A stretch of DNA of 35,175 bases from contig JBJFCE010000083.1 of the NCBI GenBank assembly GCA_051888775.1, forward strand, positions 1 to 35,175, given 5' to 3'. Every line of letters begins with the position of its first letter. The stretch's first letter is position 1. Under the pieces are notes generated by a model. The model saw only the letters and a program-made list of their open reading frames with translations, was not told the origin of the DNA and did not search any database. This document shows, piece by piece, positions 1 to 8,418 of the stretch. Both the position numbers and the translations under genes were made by a program. The DNA is from JBJFCE01 sp051888775 (lineage in GTDB: Bacteria > Bacillota > Clostridia > Lachnospirales > Lachnospiraceae).

Positions 1-158
1 CCCTTGAAAAACGCCGGCACTTGGCGAGGTATTTTCGAGCCTAGTGTCCGTTGCGCTTTTCACGGAGTGAGAACGTGTCAAAGAACAAAGCAGCATCCCA
101 TCTGTCCGAGCCGTCCCTTTGCGCATACCCATATTGCGTTCTCAGCCGTTCCAGCACA
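1..158. ncRNA. Possible structured RNA or multi-hairpin repeat upstream of rex
   Basis: No open frame fits here. Seen directly: a hairpin at 18-46 with CACT/AGTG and GGC/GCC stem parts, tandem G-A/A-G mismatches (26-27 with 37-38) and a TATTT loop. An adjacent hairpin pairs TCCGT (47-51) with ACGGA (62-66). A long-range 8-bp stem pairs TGAGAACG (68-75) with CGTTCTCA (137-144). The three helices follow one another, as in a folded RNA. The segment ends before the -35 of the rex promoter, so it is not the rex leader; it may be the 3' part of an element starting outside the window. I cannot name a family. The strand is unknown. Confidence 0.35.
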
Positions 159-187
159 TTGACATTTATTTAACATGAAACTATAAT
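159..187 (+). promoter_or_regulatory. Sigma-A promoter of rex
   Basis: TTGACA at 159-164 and TATAAT at 182-187 are separated by 17 bp, a perfect match to the housekeeping consensus. Transcription should start near 194, giving a leader of about 26 nt with GGAGG at 207-211. No clear Rex-type palindrome (TTGTTAA-like halves) overlaps it, so autoregulation by Rex is not evident. Confidence 0.85.
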
Positions 188-219
188 AATTTTATACTTC
201 GTAAACGGAGGAAAAGCAA

Positions 220-885
220 ATGGTGGAAAAAGAAATATCTCAGGCGGTTATCAGCAGACTGCCAAGGTATTTTCGTTATCTGGGGGAGTTAAAGGAACAA
301 AACGTAGAGAGGATCTCATCGCAGGAACTGAGCAAGCTGATGAAGGTCACGGCATCGCAGATCCGGCAGGATTTTAATAATTTCGGCGGCTTCGGACAGC
401 AGGGCTACGGCTATAATGTCAATTATCTGTATCAGGAGATCGGTAAGATTCTGGGACTTGGGAAAAAGCATCATCTTGTCATTATCGGTGCCGGTAATCT
501 AGGTCAGGCGCTTGCCAATTACATGAATTTTGAAAAACGCGGATTTTCGGTCTGCGGTGTGTTTGATATCAAGAAGGAGCTGATCGGAAAGACGCTCAGA
601 GGTATTGAAATCCGTCCGGTTGAAGATCTGGAGCAGTTTATCCGTGCCAATGATGTGGATATTGCGGTGCTGACCATTCCTAAAGGCGGTGCGGTGGAAA
701 TGGCGGAGAAGCTGGTACGCTGTGGGATCAAGGCGATTTTGAATTTTGCACATGTAGATCTGAATGTGCCGGAGGGTGTACAGGTGGAGAATGTGCATTT
801 ATCGGACAGCTTGATGAAATTATCCTATAACATTCATAAATACGAGGAAAACGTGGGGCGCGCGAATGAAAAAGGAATTCAGTAA
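220..885 (+). CDS. rex: Redox-sensing transcriptional repressor Rex
   Basis: Rex binds DNA when NADH/NAD+ is low and releases it when NADH rises, controlling fermentation and NADH-oxidising genes. The 221-residue length is normal. Residues 1-80 form the winged-helix domain, with the conserved RQDFNNFGGFG stretch at 49-59. The Rossmann domain follows with GAGNLG at 90-95 and an acidic residue at the end of strand 2 (D116), as expected for NADH preference. NFAHVDLNVPEGV at 175-187 is the family signature before the domain-swapped C-terminal helix. GGAGG lies 8 nt before the ATG, behind a perfect sigma-A promoter. The gene overlaps the next one by 20 nt. Identification is secure; target genes cannot be read from this window. 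Confidence 0.97.
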   Translation: MVEKEISQAVISRLPRYFRYLGELKEQNVERISSQELSKLMKVTASQIRQDFNNFGGFGQQGYGYNVNYLYQEIGKILGLGKKHHLVIIGAGNLGQALANYMNFEKRGFSVCGVFDIKKELIGKTLRGIEIRPVEDLEQFIRANDVDIAVLTIPKGGAVEMAEKLVRCGIKAILNFAHVDLNVPEGVQVENVHLSDSLMKLSYNIHKYEENVGRANEKGIQ

Positions 886-1567
886 ACTTTTGGAAGGAAA
901 AAAGCTGCCGATTGCGGTGCTGGATCACGAATGGCATGAGATTTTCCGCTTTGTGAAGCCGGATAAGGAAATCAGGCAGTTGGAAGAACAACTGAATGAA
1001 CTTTTAAAAAGACAGGGTAAGGCGGTTACCGAAAGTAAGGAAATCCGGAAACTGAAATCCAAGCTCATGGATGAGATCGTTCAGATGATGGATGAAATCG
1101 GAGAAGGCGAGCCGGATGCAAAAACGCAGAAGAAGCTGGATGAAAATAAGCGGCTGATCAATGAGTGCAATGAGAAGGTAGATACATATCAGGATGAACT
1201 CCTCGATCTTCCGAAAGAAATTGATGTGGTCAATAAGGCGTTGATGATCCGGACGATGGAGCTTTGTTATGATGATATCGCTTCCAATACAAAAGATATC
1301 CGGGAAATCGCAGAGTGGATCACAAAGGTGCGGATCGAGTTAAAAAAGCAGGTGCTCAGAAAACAGGACAGAGAGATCCGTAATCAGGAATTATATCATT
1401 ATCTGCACGGTATTTTCGGCGCGGATGTGATTGATATTTTCGATATGACCTATCATCCTGAAACGGCAGGAAAACATGAAAAAACGAATAAGTCCGGCAA
1501 TCAGAAACAGGAAGCGGCAGATCGGAAAGAAGCAGAGACAACCAAAAAGAAAGAAACTGAAACATGA
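866..1567 (+). CDS. Conserved coiled-coil protein of unknown function downstream of rex
   Basis: I do not recognise a named family. The 233-residue product is soluble, with no signal peptide or membrane segment. Residues about 35-110 and 140-175 are rich in heptad-like Leu/Ile with Lys/Glu and are probably coiled coil. A short folded N-terminal part (LPIAVLDHEWHEIFRF, 14-29) precedes them. The last 35 residues are a Lys/Glu/Thr-rich disordered tail. It starts inside rex (20-nt overlap), and its stop overlaps the ATG of nnr, so translation is probably coupled to both. Placement between a NADH sensor and an NAD(P)HX repair enzyme suggests co-expression, not a function. Confidence 0.85.
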   Translation: MKKEFSKLLEGKKLPIAVLDHEWHEIFRFVKPDKEIRQLEEQLNELLKRQGKAVTESKEIRKLKSKLMDEIVQMMDEIGEGEPDAKTQKKLDENKRLINECNEKVDTYQDELLDLPKEIDVVNKALMIRTMELCYDDIASNTKDIREIAEWITKVRIELKKQVLRKQDREIRNQELYHYLHGIFGADVIDIFDMTYHPETAGKHEKTNKSGNQKQEAADRKEAETTKKKETET

Positions 1568-3201
1568 AATATTTGGTAGACAGTGATCAGATGCGGGAAT
1601 GTGACCGCAATACAAGCGAATATTATAAAGTTCCTTCCGTGGTGTTGATGGAACGCGCGGCACTTGCTGTTTTGGAACACATCACCCCCGATGCATGCAG
1701 GATACTGATTGTATGCGGAACAGGCAACAACGGTGCGGACGGACTTGCGGTTGCAAGACTTTTAAAACAGCAGGGGCGTAAAGTGTCTGTGTATCTGGCA
1801 GGGGAGGATTCCCACAGGAGTGAGCTGAATCGCCTTCAGCTTGAAATTTGTCAAAAATATGGTGTTTCTTTTACTGACAATATTTCTGATGCGGAATATG
1901 ATATGGTAGTGGATGCTTTATTCGGTATCGGATATAAGAGGGAGCCGAATGAACAGGTGCTTAGGCTGATGAGAACAGTAAATGCAATGTCCTGTCCGGT
2001 CATTGCGGTAGATATGCCAAGCGGAGTCGATGCGGATACAGGGCGGATTTTTACAGATGCGGTGCGTGCCGATCTTACGGTAACGTTCGGTTTTCCTAAA
2101 ATGGGAATGTATCGTTATCCGGGAAAGCAGTATTGCGGTCAGATCATGGAAGCGCCAATCGGGATTACAAAAGATTCTTTTCTCGGAAATATGCCGCATA
2201 TGGTTCTGACAGAAGAAACAGATGTGAAGCATTGGTGGCAGAAACGGACACCGGACGGTAATAAAGGAACCTTCGGAAAAGTATTGCTTATGGCAGGAAG
2301 CCGGAATATGGCGGGTGCCTGTATTCTGGCAGCACGAAGTTGTTATCGTGCAGGTGCCGGAATGGTGCGGATTGTAACCTGTGAAGAGAATAGAGAACTG
2401 CTTCTTCAGAGCGTACCGGAAGCGCTTTTGACGGTTTTGCCAAAGCAGCCGGAAGAATTAGCGCAGGATGTGGCATGGGCAGATGTGGTTGTCGCAGGAC
2501 CGGGTATCGGTACACAGACTCAGACGGCAGAGCTCCTGTGTGAACTGATCCGACTTACAGCCGATAAACCGCTTGTATTGGATGCAGATGCTTTGAATCT
2601 GCTTGCTGTAAATGATACGATGCAGGATTTACTTATGAAACGAACGGCATATACAACAGTGCTGACACCGCATCCGGGAGAGCTTTCCAGACTGACCGGG
2701 AAAACCGTGACGCAGCTTAAGCAGGATTCCCCGAAAGATGCGCTTGATTATGCAAAGAAAATGCATTGCATTCTTGTGGCTAAGGACGCAGTCAGCACCG
2801 TACTGACACCGCAGGGGCAGGGCTACCTGTGTGACAGCGGAAACGACGGTATGGCAACGGCGGGGACGGGGGATGTACTGACCGGTATAATCGGAGCGAT
2901 GCTGGCGGGATATACCGTGCAAAGCCGGAAAACGGAGTCTGAGTCAATGCCGGTTGTTGAAACTGTTGAAACAGATCCTATGACACCGGATACGTTGCCG
3001 GATACCGAGCCGGACGCTGCAAGAGTGGTTGCAGCCGCAGTTTATCTGCACGGTATGGCAGGAGAAATGGCAGCCGAGGCGTTGACCAAAGAAGGGGTTA
3101 TGGCAGGTGACCTGATCGAATATCTGCCGGAGGCAATCTGCCGGATCAGACAGGAAAATAAAAAAAGCGAAAGCTTTGAATACACAAAAAGGCAGGCATA
3201 A
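1564..3201 (+). CDS. nnr: Bifunctional NAD(P)HX epimerase / ADP-dependent NAD(P)HX dehydratase
   Basis: This enzyme repairs hydrated NADH and NADPH: the N-terminal YjeF domain epimerises R- and S-NAD(P)HX, and the C-terminal ribokinase-like domain dehydrates the S form using ADP. N-domain motifs are GNNGADGLAVARLL (55-68), VDALFGIG (116-123) and DMPSGVDADTG (150-160). C-domain motifs are LDADALNLL (339-347), TPHPGE (368-373) and NDGMATAGTGDVLTG (427-441). At 545 residues it is longer than usual because of an acidic, Pro/Thr/Glu-rich insert at about 452-485, after the nucleotide-binding signature. It overlaps the preceding stop (ATGA) and ends 3 nt before alr, so it is in an operon. Confidence 0.96.
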   Translation: MKYLVDSDQMRECDRNTSEYYKVPSVVLMERAALAVLEHITPDACRILIVCGTGNNGADGLAVARLLKQQGRKVSVYLAGEDSHRSELNRLQLEICQKYGVSFTDNISDAEYDMVVDALFGIGYKREPNEQVLRLMRTVNAMSCPVIAVDMPSGVDADTGRIFTDAVRADLTVTFGFPKMGMYRYPGKQYCGQIMEAPIGITKDSFLGNMPHMVLTEETDVKHWWQKRTPDGNKGTFGKVLLMAGSRNMAGACILAARSCYRAGAGMVRIVTCEENRELLLQSVPEALLTVLPKQPEELAQDVAWADVVVAGPGIGTQTQTAELLCELIRLTADKPLVLDADALNLLAVNDTMQDLLMKRTAYTTVLTPHPGELSRLTGKTVTQLKQDSPKDALDYAKKMHCILVAKDAVSTVLTPQGQGYLCDSGNDGMATAGTGDVLTGIIGAMLAGYTVQSRKTESESMPVVETVETDPMTPDTLPDTEPDAARVVAAAVYLHGMAGEMAAEALTKEGVMAGDLIEYLPEAICRIRQENKKSESFEYTKRQA

Positions 3202-3204
3202 GAG

Positions 3205-4455
3205 ATGCGGACAAAAGAATTTTCACACAACAATCAGTTGACAGCAGAGCAGCTCGTAAAACAAAGACACTATGAAAGAGTGTGCGCATACATAGATCTG
3301 GATGCAATCCTTTTTAACATGAGAAGTATGCATGCACATCTGCCGAAGGAGACGAAGATTACGGCAGTTGTCAAGACAGACGGCTACGGACACGGAAGTG
3401 TTGCAATCGCAAAAACATTGGAGCAGGAGGATTATATCTGGGGCTATGCAACGGCGACCGAGGAGGAAGCTATGCAGCTTCGGGGTGCCGGATTGAAGAA
3501 GCCGATCATGATTCTTGGTTATTCTTTTCCGTATGCATATGATGACATTGCAAAGCAGGAAATCCGTCCGGCTGTTTTTTCGGTTGAGATGGCAAAGGAA
3601 TTGTCCGAGGCGGCAGTCCGTGGCGGAAAAGAAATCAATATCCATATCAAAGTCGATACGGGAATGGGAAGAATCGGGGTACGGCCGGATGAATCCGGCT
3701 TACAGATTGTCCGTACCATTGCAAATTTGCCGGGACTTGTAACAGAGGGCATTTTTACACATTTTGCAAAGGCAGATGAAACGGATAAGACACATACCAG
3801 AGAGCAGTATCGGAAATTTACGGAATTTACCGCGCGTGCGGAACAGATGTTAGGCAGAAAGATTCCGATCCATCACTGTGCGAACAGTGCCGGAATCGTG
3901 GATCTGCCGCAGATGCATTTAACCATGGTACGTGCCGGCATCACGCTGTACGGACTGTGGCCTTCCGATGAGGTGAATCGGGAAGCGGTTGCGCTAAAGC
4001 CGGTCATGTCGATCAAGAGCCATGTTGTTTATATTAAGAAGCTGCATGCGGGCGAGACGGTAAGCTATGGCGGCACATATACAGCACCGGATGATCGGAT
4101 TGTCGCAACGATTCCGGTCGGATATGGAGACGGTTATCCGCGGGGACTTTCGGGCAAAGGCTGTGTACTTATTAACGGCAGGCGTTGTCCGATTCTCGGA
4201 AGAGTCTGCATGGATCAGTTTATGGCAGATATTACGGATGTTCCGGATGTGTCGATTGGCACAGAAGTCACTCTGATCGGAACGGACGGCACGCAGCAGC
4301 TTACCATGGAGGAGCTTGGTGCACTGTCGGGAAGATTTAATTATGAGCTTGCCTGTGATATCGGTAAGCGTGTACCGAGAGTGTTTGTAAAAGACGGCAA
4401 AGCGGTTGCGTATAAAGATTACTATGAGGATGTGCCGACTGTTTACATGGAATAA
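3205..4455 (+). CDS. alr: Alanine racemase
   Basis: PLP-dependent interconversion of L- and D-alanine, supplying D-Ala for peptidoglycan. The PLP-binding lysine is K57 in AVVKTDGYGHG (54-64). The catalytic tyrosine of the C-terminal beta domain is Y288 in SYGGTY. GYGDGYPRG (306-314) and RVCMDQFMADIT (333-344) are family signatures. The 416-residue length is slightly above normal because of an N-terminal extension of about 22 residues before YERVCAYIDLDA; a later start is possible, but I see no better ribosome binding site. It follows nnr by 3 nt. In Bacillus, alr is followed by the ndoAI-ndoA antitoxin-toxin pair; here only the toxin follows. Confidence 0.97.
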   Translation: MRTKEFSHNNQLTAEQLVKQRHYERVCAYIDLDAILFNMRSMHAHLPKETKITAVVKTDGYGHGSVAIAKTLEQEDYIWGYATATEEEAMQLRGAGLKKPIMILGYSFPYAYDDIAKQEIRPAVFSVEMAKELSEAAVRGGKEINIHIKVDTGMGRIGVRPDESGLQIVRTIANLPGLVTEGIFTHFAKADETDKTHTREQYRKFTEFTARAEQMLGRKIPIHHCANSAGIVDLPQMHLTMVRAGITLYGLWPSDEVNREAVALKPVMSIKSHVVYIKKLHAGETVSYGGTYTAPDDRIVATIPVGYGDGYPRGLSGKGCVLINGRRCPILGRVCMDQFMADITDVPDVSIGTEVTLIGTDGTQQLTMEELGALSGRFNYELACDIGKRVPRVFVKDGKAVAYKDYYEDVPTVYME

Positions 4456-4471
4456 GAAAAAATGATTTTCA

Positions 4472-4511
4472 CGGTATACCGAACGATATGTTGGTCAATA
4501 ATGTACATATC
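4472..4511. promoter_or_regulatory. Two palindromes in the alr-mazF gap
   Basis: The 82-nt gap holds a perfect 10-bp palindrome CGGTATACCG (4472-4481) and a 7-bp inverted repeat GATATGT (4485-4491) / ACATATC (4505-4511) with a 13-nt spacer. The second arm includes TACAT (4504-4508). UACAU is the site cut by the Bacillus MazF homologue (EndoA), so the transcript leader carries a potential self-cleavage site. That these are operators or a processing site is inference. Confidence 0.4.
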
Positions 4512-4537
4512 AAGTAAGCAGAAAGGATCGTGAAAGC

Positions 4538-4915
4538 ATGAGAAGGGGCGACGTATTTTACGCAGATTTAAGACCGGTGATCGGTTCTGAGCAGGGAGGT
4601 ATCAGACCAGTGCTGATTATCCAGAATGATATCGGAAATAAGCACAGCCCTACGATTATCTGTGCCGCCATTACTTCTAAGATGAATAAAGCGAAGCTGC
4701 CTACCCATATCGAGCTGTCTGCAATGAAATATGATATGGTCAAGGATTCGGTCATCCTGTTGGAACAGCTTCGTACAATTGATAAAACAAGATTAAAAGA
4801 CAAGGTCTGTCATCTGGATGATGAGATCATGCGGAAGGTGGATCGTGCGTTGTGTATCAGCCTTGAGCTGCATACATACAATACGGATTCGAAAGGAAGA
4901 AAAAAAGATGATTGA
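4538..4915 (+). CDS. ndoA: MazF/NdoA-family mRNA interferase (no adjacent antitoxin)
   Basis: A sequence-specific endoribonuclease toxin of the MazF/PemK/Kid family. The 125-residue protein closely follows Bacillus NdoA along its whole length: RRGDVFYADLRPVIGSEQGG near the N-terminus, then RPVLIIQNDIGN, AAITS and LLEQLRTIDKTRL. The catalytic pair is present as R23 (in GGIRPVL) and T46 (in CAAITS), so it should be active. Length is normal plus a short charged tail. The MazE/NdoAI-type antitoxin gene expected immediately upstream is missing: only 82 nt separate it from alr. Its end overlaps the start of the CNNM gene by 8 nt. The toxin assignment is firm; how it is restrained is unknown. Confidence 0.95.
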   Translation: MRRGDVFYADLRPVIGSEQGGIRPVLIIQNDIGNKHSPTIICAAITSKMNKAKLPTHIELSAMKYDMVKDSVILLEQLRTIDKTRLKDKVCHLDDEIMRKVDRALCISLELHTYNTDSKGRKKDD

Positions 4916-6317
4916 TACCGCCGCGGCGGGCAGTGCACTCTTATTTATCGTTCTGCTCGCCATAAATGTTATGTTTTACGGCTTCGGAGCCGCACTTCAA
5001 AACCTGAATCAGAATGAGCTGGAGCGCAAATGGAAGCAGGATGGAGACAAGCGTGCCGGGCGCTTGCTGCAAATGGTAGAAAACCCGACCAAATATGTCA
5101 ATACCGTTCAGTTTGTCGTAACGCTGATTCAGATTGTCATGGGTGGCTTTTTTCTCGGAATTTTAAAAAGATGGATCACACATCTGCTGGAGCAGACGGC
5201 AGGAGGAACAGCCGTCGGAAGCACTGAGTATCTGTTTCATGTGTTGTCGGTAATTTTGGCCGGATTTGTTTTAATCTACATATTATTGTTGTTCGGTGTG
5301 CTGATCCCCAAAAAGCTTGCATCGCGTTATCCGGAGAAATGGGCGTTTTCCTGTGTTCGGATCACCTATTTTGTGTGCATGCTCTTTACACCGTTTACGG
5401 GGCTGATCAATTGCTCTGCAAAGGCAATTTTACGGTTTTTTGGCATGAAGCAGTTAAGCGATACGGCAGATGTCACGGAAGAAGAGATCATCTCCATGGT
5501 CAATGAAGGACATGAGCAGGGTGTGTTAGAAGAAAGCGAAGCGGAGATGATCACCAATATTTTTGAATTCGGTGATAAGACCGTGCACGACATTATGACA
5601 AACAGGCAGAATATGATCATGCTGGATTCCAGAATGAGCCTGTCGGATGCGGTTGCATTTATGTTAGAGGAAAACAACAGCCGCTATCCGGTGTATAATG
5701 ACACACCGGATCAGATCATCGGAATTTTGCACTTGAAGGATGCCTGCCGTCTGGACAGAAAGCTACGCAACGGAGAAAACCGTTCAGGAAACGGACAGAA
5801 TTCCAATACGCAGAATCCGTCGTTAAAAAATTGCAGACAGATTCTGCGCAGACCGGAGTTTGTGCCGGAAGCAATGAAAATCGATGATCTGTTTCATTCC
5901 ATGCAGGGAAAGAAGCAGCAGATGGTCATTGTCGTAGATGAATACGGACAGACGCAGGGACTTGTAGCAATGGAGGATATTCTGGAAGAGATCGTCGGTA
6001 ATATTCAGGATGAATATGATGAAGAGGAACGCCACATCATTAAGATCGGCGAGGATACCTATATCGTGGACGGTATGACCCCGCTTGAAGAGCTGGCAGA
6101 CACATTTTCCATTGTATTTGATGAGGCACTTGAGGTAGAGACCCTGAATGGATTTGTGATTCTGCATCTGAAGCATATTCCGGATGAAAAGGAACAGTTC
6201 TCGTTTGTATATCAGGGATATGAATTCAAGATCCAGAGTGTCGCGAAGCGGATGATACAGAAAGTGCGGATTACCAAGCTTCCGGAAAAAGTAGACGTTG
6301 AAGAAAAAGCAGAATAA
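4908..6317 (+). CDS. CNNM/HlyC-CorC family membrane protein with CBS pair
   Basis: A DUF21-CBS-CorC_HlyC protein of the family often called hemolysin-like and linked to Mg2+ or other cation transport. I chose ATG 4908 because GAAAGGAAG lies just upstream and the longer frame adds an implausible 30-residue leader. Of 469 residues, the DUF21 membrane domain spans about 8-178, with segments near 10-30, 66-86, 111-133 and 148-170. The CBS pair spans about 225-365 (MSLSDAVAFML, NNSRYPVYND, VDEYGQTQGLVAMEDILEEIVG). The CorC_HlyC domain spans about 375-460. A Ser/Asn/Gly-rich loop at 286-308 is inserted between the CBS repeats. Substrate is not determinable from sequence. Confidence 0.93.
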   Translation: MIDTAAAGSALLFIVLLAINVMFYGFGAALQNLNQNELERKWKQDGDKRAGRLLQMVENPTKYVNTVQFVVTLIQIVMGGFFLGILKRWITHLLEQTAGGTAVGSTEYLFHVLSVILAGFVLIYILLLFGVLIPKKLASRYPEKWAFSCVRITYFVCMLFTPFTGLINCSAKAILRFFGMKQLSDTADVTEEEIISMVNEGHEQGVLEESEAEMITNIFEFGDKTVHDIMTNRQNMIMLDSRMSLSDAVAFMLEENNSRYPVYNDTPDQIIGILHLKDACRLDRKLRNGENRSGNGQNSNTQNPSLKNCRQILRRPEFVPEAMKIDDLFHSMQGKKQQMVIVVDEYGQTQGLVAMEDILEEIVGNIQDEYDEEERHIIKIGEDTYIVDGMTPLEELADTFSIVFDEALEVETLNGFVILHLKHIPDEKEQFSFVYQGYEFKIQSVAKRMIQKVRITKLPEKVDVEEKAE

Positions 6318-6326
6318 TGCTATAAT
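6298..6326 (+). promoter_or_regulatory. Promoter of yebC
   Basis: TTGAAG (6298-6303) and TATAAT (6321-6326) with a 17-bp spacer overlap the end of the CNNM gene. The leader is about 25 nt and contains AAAGGAG before the yebC start. Confidence 0.7.
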
Positions 6327-6358
6327 ATATAAGATTTTGATTCAAAGGAGATAAAACG

Positions 6359-7087
6359 ATGTCAGGACATTCAAAATTTGCGAACATCAAGCACAAGAAA
6401 GAAAAAAATGATGCTGCCAAAGGCAAGATTTTTACCATTATCGGACGTGAGATCGCAGTTGCCGTAAAGGAAGGCGGACCGGATCCTGCCAATAACTTTA
6501 AGCTTGCTACCGTTATTGCCAAAGCAAAGGCAAATAACATGCCGAATGATACAATCGAACGCGGAATCAAGAAGGCTGCCGGAGATGTTGGTAATGTAAA
6601 CTATGAATATGTTACCTATGAAGGCTATGGACCGAGCGGAATTGCGATCATCGTAGAAGCACTGACCGATAATAAGAACCGTACTGCAGCAAATGTACGT
6701 TCCGCATTTACCAAGGGAAGCGGAAGCATCGGTACGCAGGGTTGCGTATCCTTTATGTTTGATAAAAAAGGACAGATCATCATCGATAAAGAAGAATGCG
6801 ATATGGATGCGGATGATCTGATGATGACTGCGTTAGATGCAGGGGCTGAGGATTTCAGCGAGGAAGATGACAGCTATGAGATCCTGACTGATCCCGACAG
6901 CTTTGAAGCAGTGGCGAAAGCAATTGAAGAAGCAAAGATTCCTGTTGTATCGGCAGAGGTAACGATGATTCCTCAGAATTATGTGACACTTTCCGATGAA
7001 AATGATATCAGACAGTTACAGAGAACGCTGGATCTTCTGGATGAAGATGATGACGTGCAGAATGTATATCACAATTGGGATGAATAA
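6359..7087 (+). CDS. yebC: YebC/PmpR family protein (TACO1 family)
   Basis: A member of the YebC/TACO1 family, variously reported as a transcriptional regulator and as a translation factor that relieves ribosome stalling on proline-rich stretches. The start MSGHSKFANIKHKKEKNDAA is the family signature, followed by KIFTIIGREIAVAVKEGGPDPANNFKLA and NMPNDTIERGIKKA. SIGTQGCVSFMFDKKG at about 120-135 is conserved, as is the acidic C-terminus. Length (242) is typical. AAAGGAG precedes the ATG by 8 nt, and it has its own sigma-A promoter. Identification is secure; the biochemical role is unsettled for the family as a whole. Confidence 0.96.
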   Translation: MSGHSKFANIKHKKEKNDAAKGKIFTIIGREIAVAVKEGGPDPANNFKLATVIAKAKANNMPNDTIERGIKKAAGDVGNVNYEYVTYEGYGPSGIAIIVEALTDNKNRTAANVRSAFTKGSGSIGTQGCVSFMFDKKGQIIIDKEECDMDADDLMMTALDAGAEDFSEEDDSYEILTDPDSFEAVAKAIEEAKIPVVSAEVTMIPQNYVTLSDENDIRQLQRTLDLLDEDDDVQNVYHNWDE

Positions 7088-7107
7088 GAAAATACGAGGC
7101 AAATAAG

Positions 7108-8406
7108 ATGAGCGAATACAATTCGGAAAATTACTCCATGGAGACAAAATGCGTCCAGTCAGGGTGGCAGCCGAAAAACGGAGAGCCCAGAGTGCTGCCG
7201 ATTTATCAGAGTACCACATTTCGTTATGAAAACTCTGATCAGATGGGAAGATTGTTTGATCTGGAGGATAACGGATATTTTTATACAAGACTTCAGAATC
7301 CGACCAATGACTATGTCGCACAGAAAATCTGTGAGCTTGAGGGCGGTGTCGGAGCGATGCTGACATCTTCCGGACAGGCAGCCAATTATTATGCGGTCTT
7401 TAATATCTGTGAAGCGGGAAGCCATGTGATCATGTCTTCTTCCGTATATGGCGGAACGTTTAATCTGCTGACCTGTACCATGAAGAAGATGGGGATTGAA
7501 TGTACCGTTATCGATCCGGAATGTACGCCGGAAGAACTGAATGCAGCGTTTCGGGAGAATACGAGAGCAGTGCTGGCGGAATCAATTTCCAATCCGACCT
7601 TGATCGTACTGGATTTTGAAAAATTTGTAACGGCTGCACATGCGCACGGAGTACCGATGATCGTGGATAATACTTTCCCGACGCCGATCAATTGCAGACC
7701 GTTTGAATTCGGCGTAGATATCGTTACCCATTCTACAACCAAATACATGGACGGTCATGCCGTTTCCGTGGGCGGATGCATTGTGGATTCCGGTAATTTT
7801 GATTGGGAACGGTATGCGGATAAGTATCCGGGACTGACTAAGCCGGATGAATCATATCATGGCGTTGTTTATACGCAGAAATTCGGCAAACTTGCATACA
7901 TAACAAAAGCAACATCGCAGCTGATGCGGGATCTTGGTTCCATCCAGTCTCCGCAGAATGCATTTTTATTAAATCTCGGTCTGGAAACCCTGCATTTAAG
8001 AGTGCCCAGACACTGTGAGAACGCCACAAAGGTTGCGGAGTATCTGAGCAAAAATGATAAGGTTGCATGGGTAAGCTATCCGGGACTTCCGGGGGACCGT
8101 TATTACGAAAGAGCACAGAAATATATGCCGAACGGAACCTGCGGCGTTGTGACTTTCGGCTTAAAGGGCGGCAGAGATGTGTCTGTGGATTTCATGGATC
8201 ATTTAAAGCTTGCTGCGATTGTGACCCATGTCGCCGATGCGCGTACCTGTGTACTGCATCCGGCGAGCCATACGCACAGACAGATGACACAAGAGCAGCT
8301 GATCGAAGCCGGTGTACAGCCGGATCTGATCCGATTCTCCTGCGGCATCGAAAGTGCGGATGATATCATAGCCGATATCGAACAGGCATTACAAGCGATA
8401 GATTAA
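7108..8406 (+). CDS. metY: O-acetylhomoserine sulfhydrylase (Cys/Met metabolism PLP enzyme)
   Basis: A PLP enzyme of the Cys/Met metabolism family. Features are RLQNPTNDYVAQKI (61-74), SSGQAANYY (87-95), VDNTFPTPINCRP (186-198) and the PLP lysine K212 in HSTTKYMDGHAVSVGG. The 432-residue length and the internal inserts (for example the YADKYPGLTKPDESYHG region) match O-acetylhomoserine aminocarboxypropyltransferase (MetY), which makes homocysteine from O-acetylhomoserine and sulfide, better than the shorter cystathionine gamma-synthase or methionine gamma-lyase enzymes of about 400 residues. The family is certain; the precise reaction is probable. No SAM riboswitch or T-box is visible in the 20-nt gap after yebC. 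Confidence 0.88.
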   Translation: MSEYNSENYSMETKCVQSGWQPKNGEPRVLPIYQSTTFRYENSDQMGRLFDLEDNGYFYTRLQNPTNDYVAQKICELEGGVGAMLTSSGQAANYYAVFNICEAGSHVIMSSSVYGGTFNLLTCTMKKMGIECTVIDPECTPEELNAAFRENTRAVLAESISNPTLIVLDFEKFVTAAHAHGVPMIVDNTFPTPINCRPFEFGVDIVTHSTTKYMDGHAVSVGGCIVDSGNFDWERYADKYPGLTKPDESYHGVVYTQKFGKLAYITKATSQLMRDLGSIQSPQNAFLLNLGLETLHLRVPRHCENATKVAEYLSKNDKVAWVSYPGLPGDRYYERAQKYMPNGTCGVVTFGLKGGRDVSVDFMDHLKLAAIVTHVADARTCVLHPASHTHRQMTQEQLIEAGVQPDLIRFSCGIESADDIIADIEQALQAID

Positions 8407-8418
8407 GGAATAGATAGT

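Noticed and set aside
159..219. Rex autoregulatory operator in the rex promoter
   Set aside because: No TTGTTAA-like palindrome is present; only A+T-rich sequence between the promoter boxes.
4067..4276. Hidden antitoxin gene overlapping alr
   Set aside because: The 69-residue frame is a shadow of alr with no ribosome site and no MazE-like features.
7088..7107. SAM or T-box riboswitch before metY
   Set aside because: Only 20 nt separate yebC and metY, too short for either.
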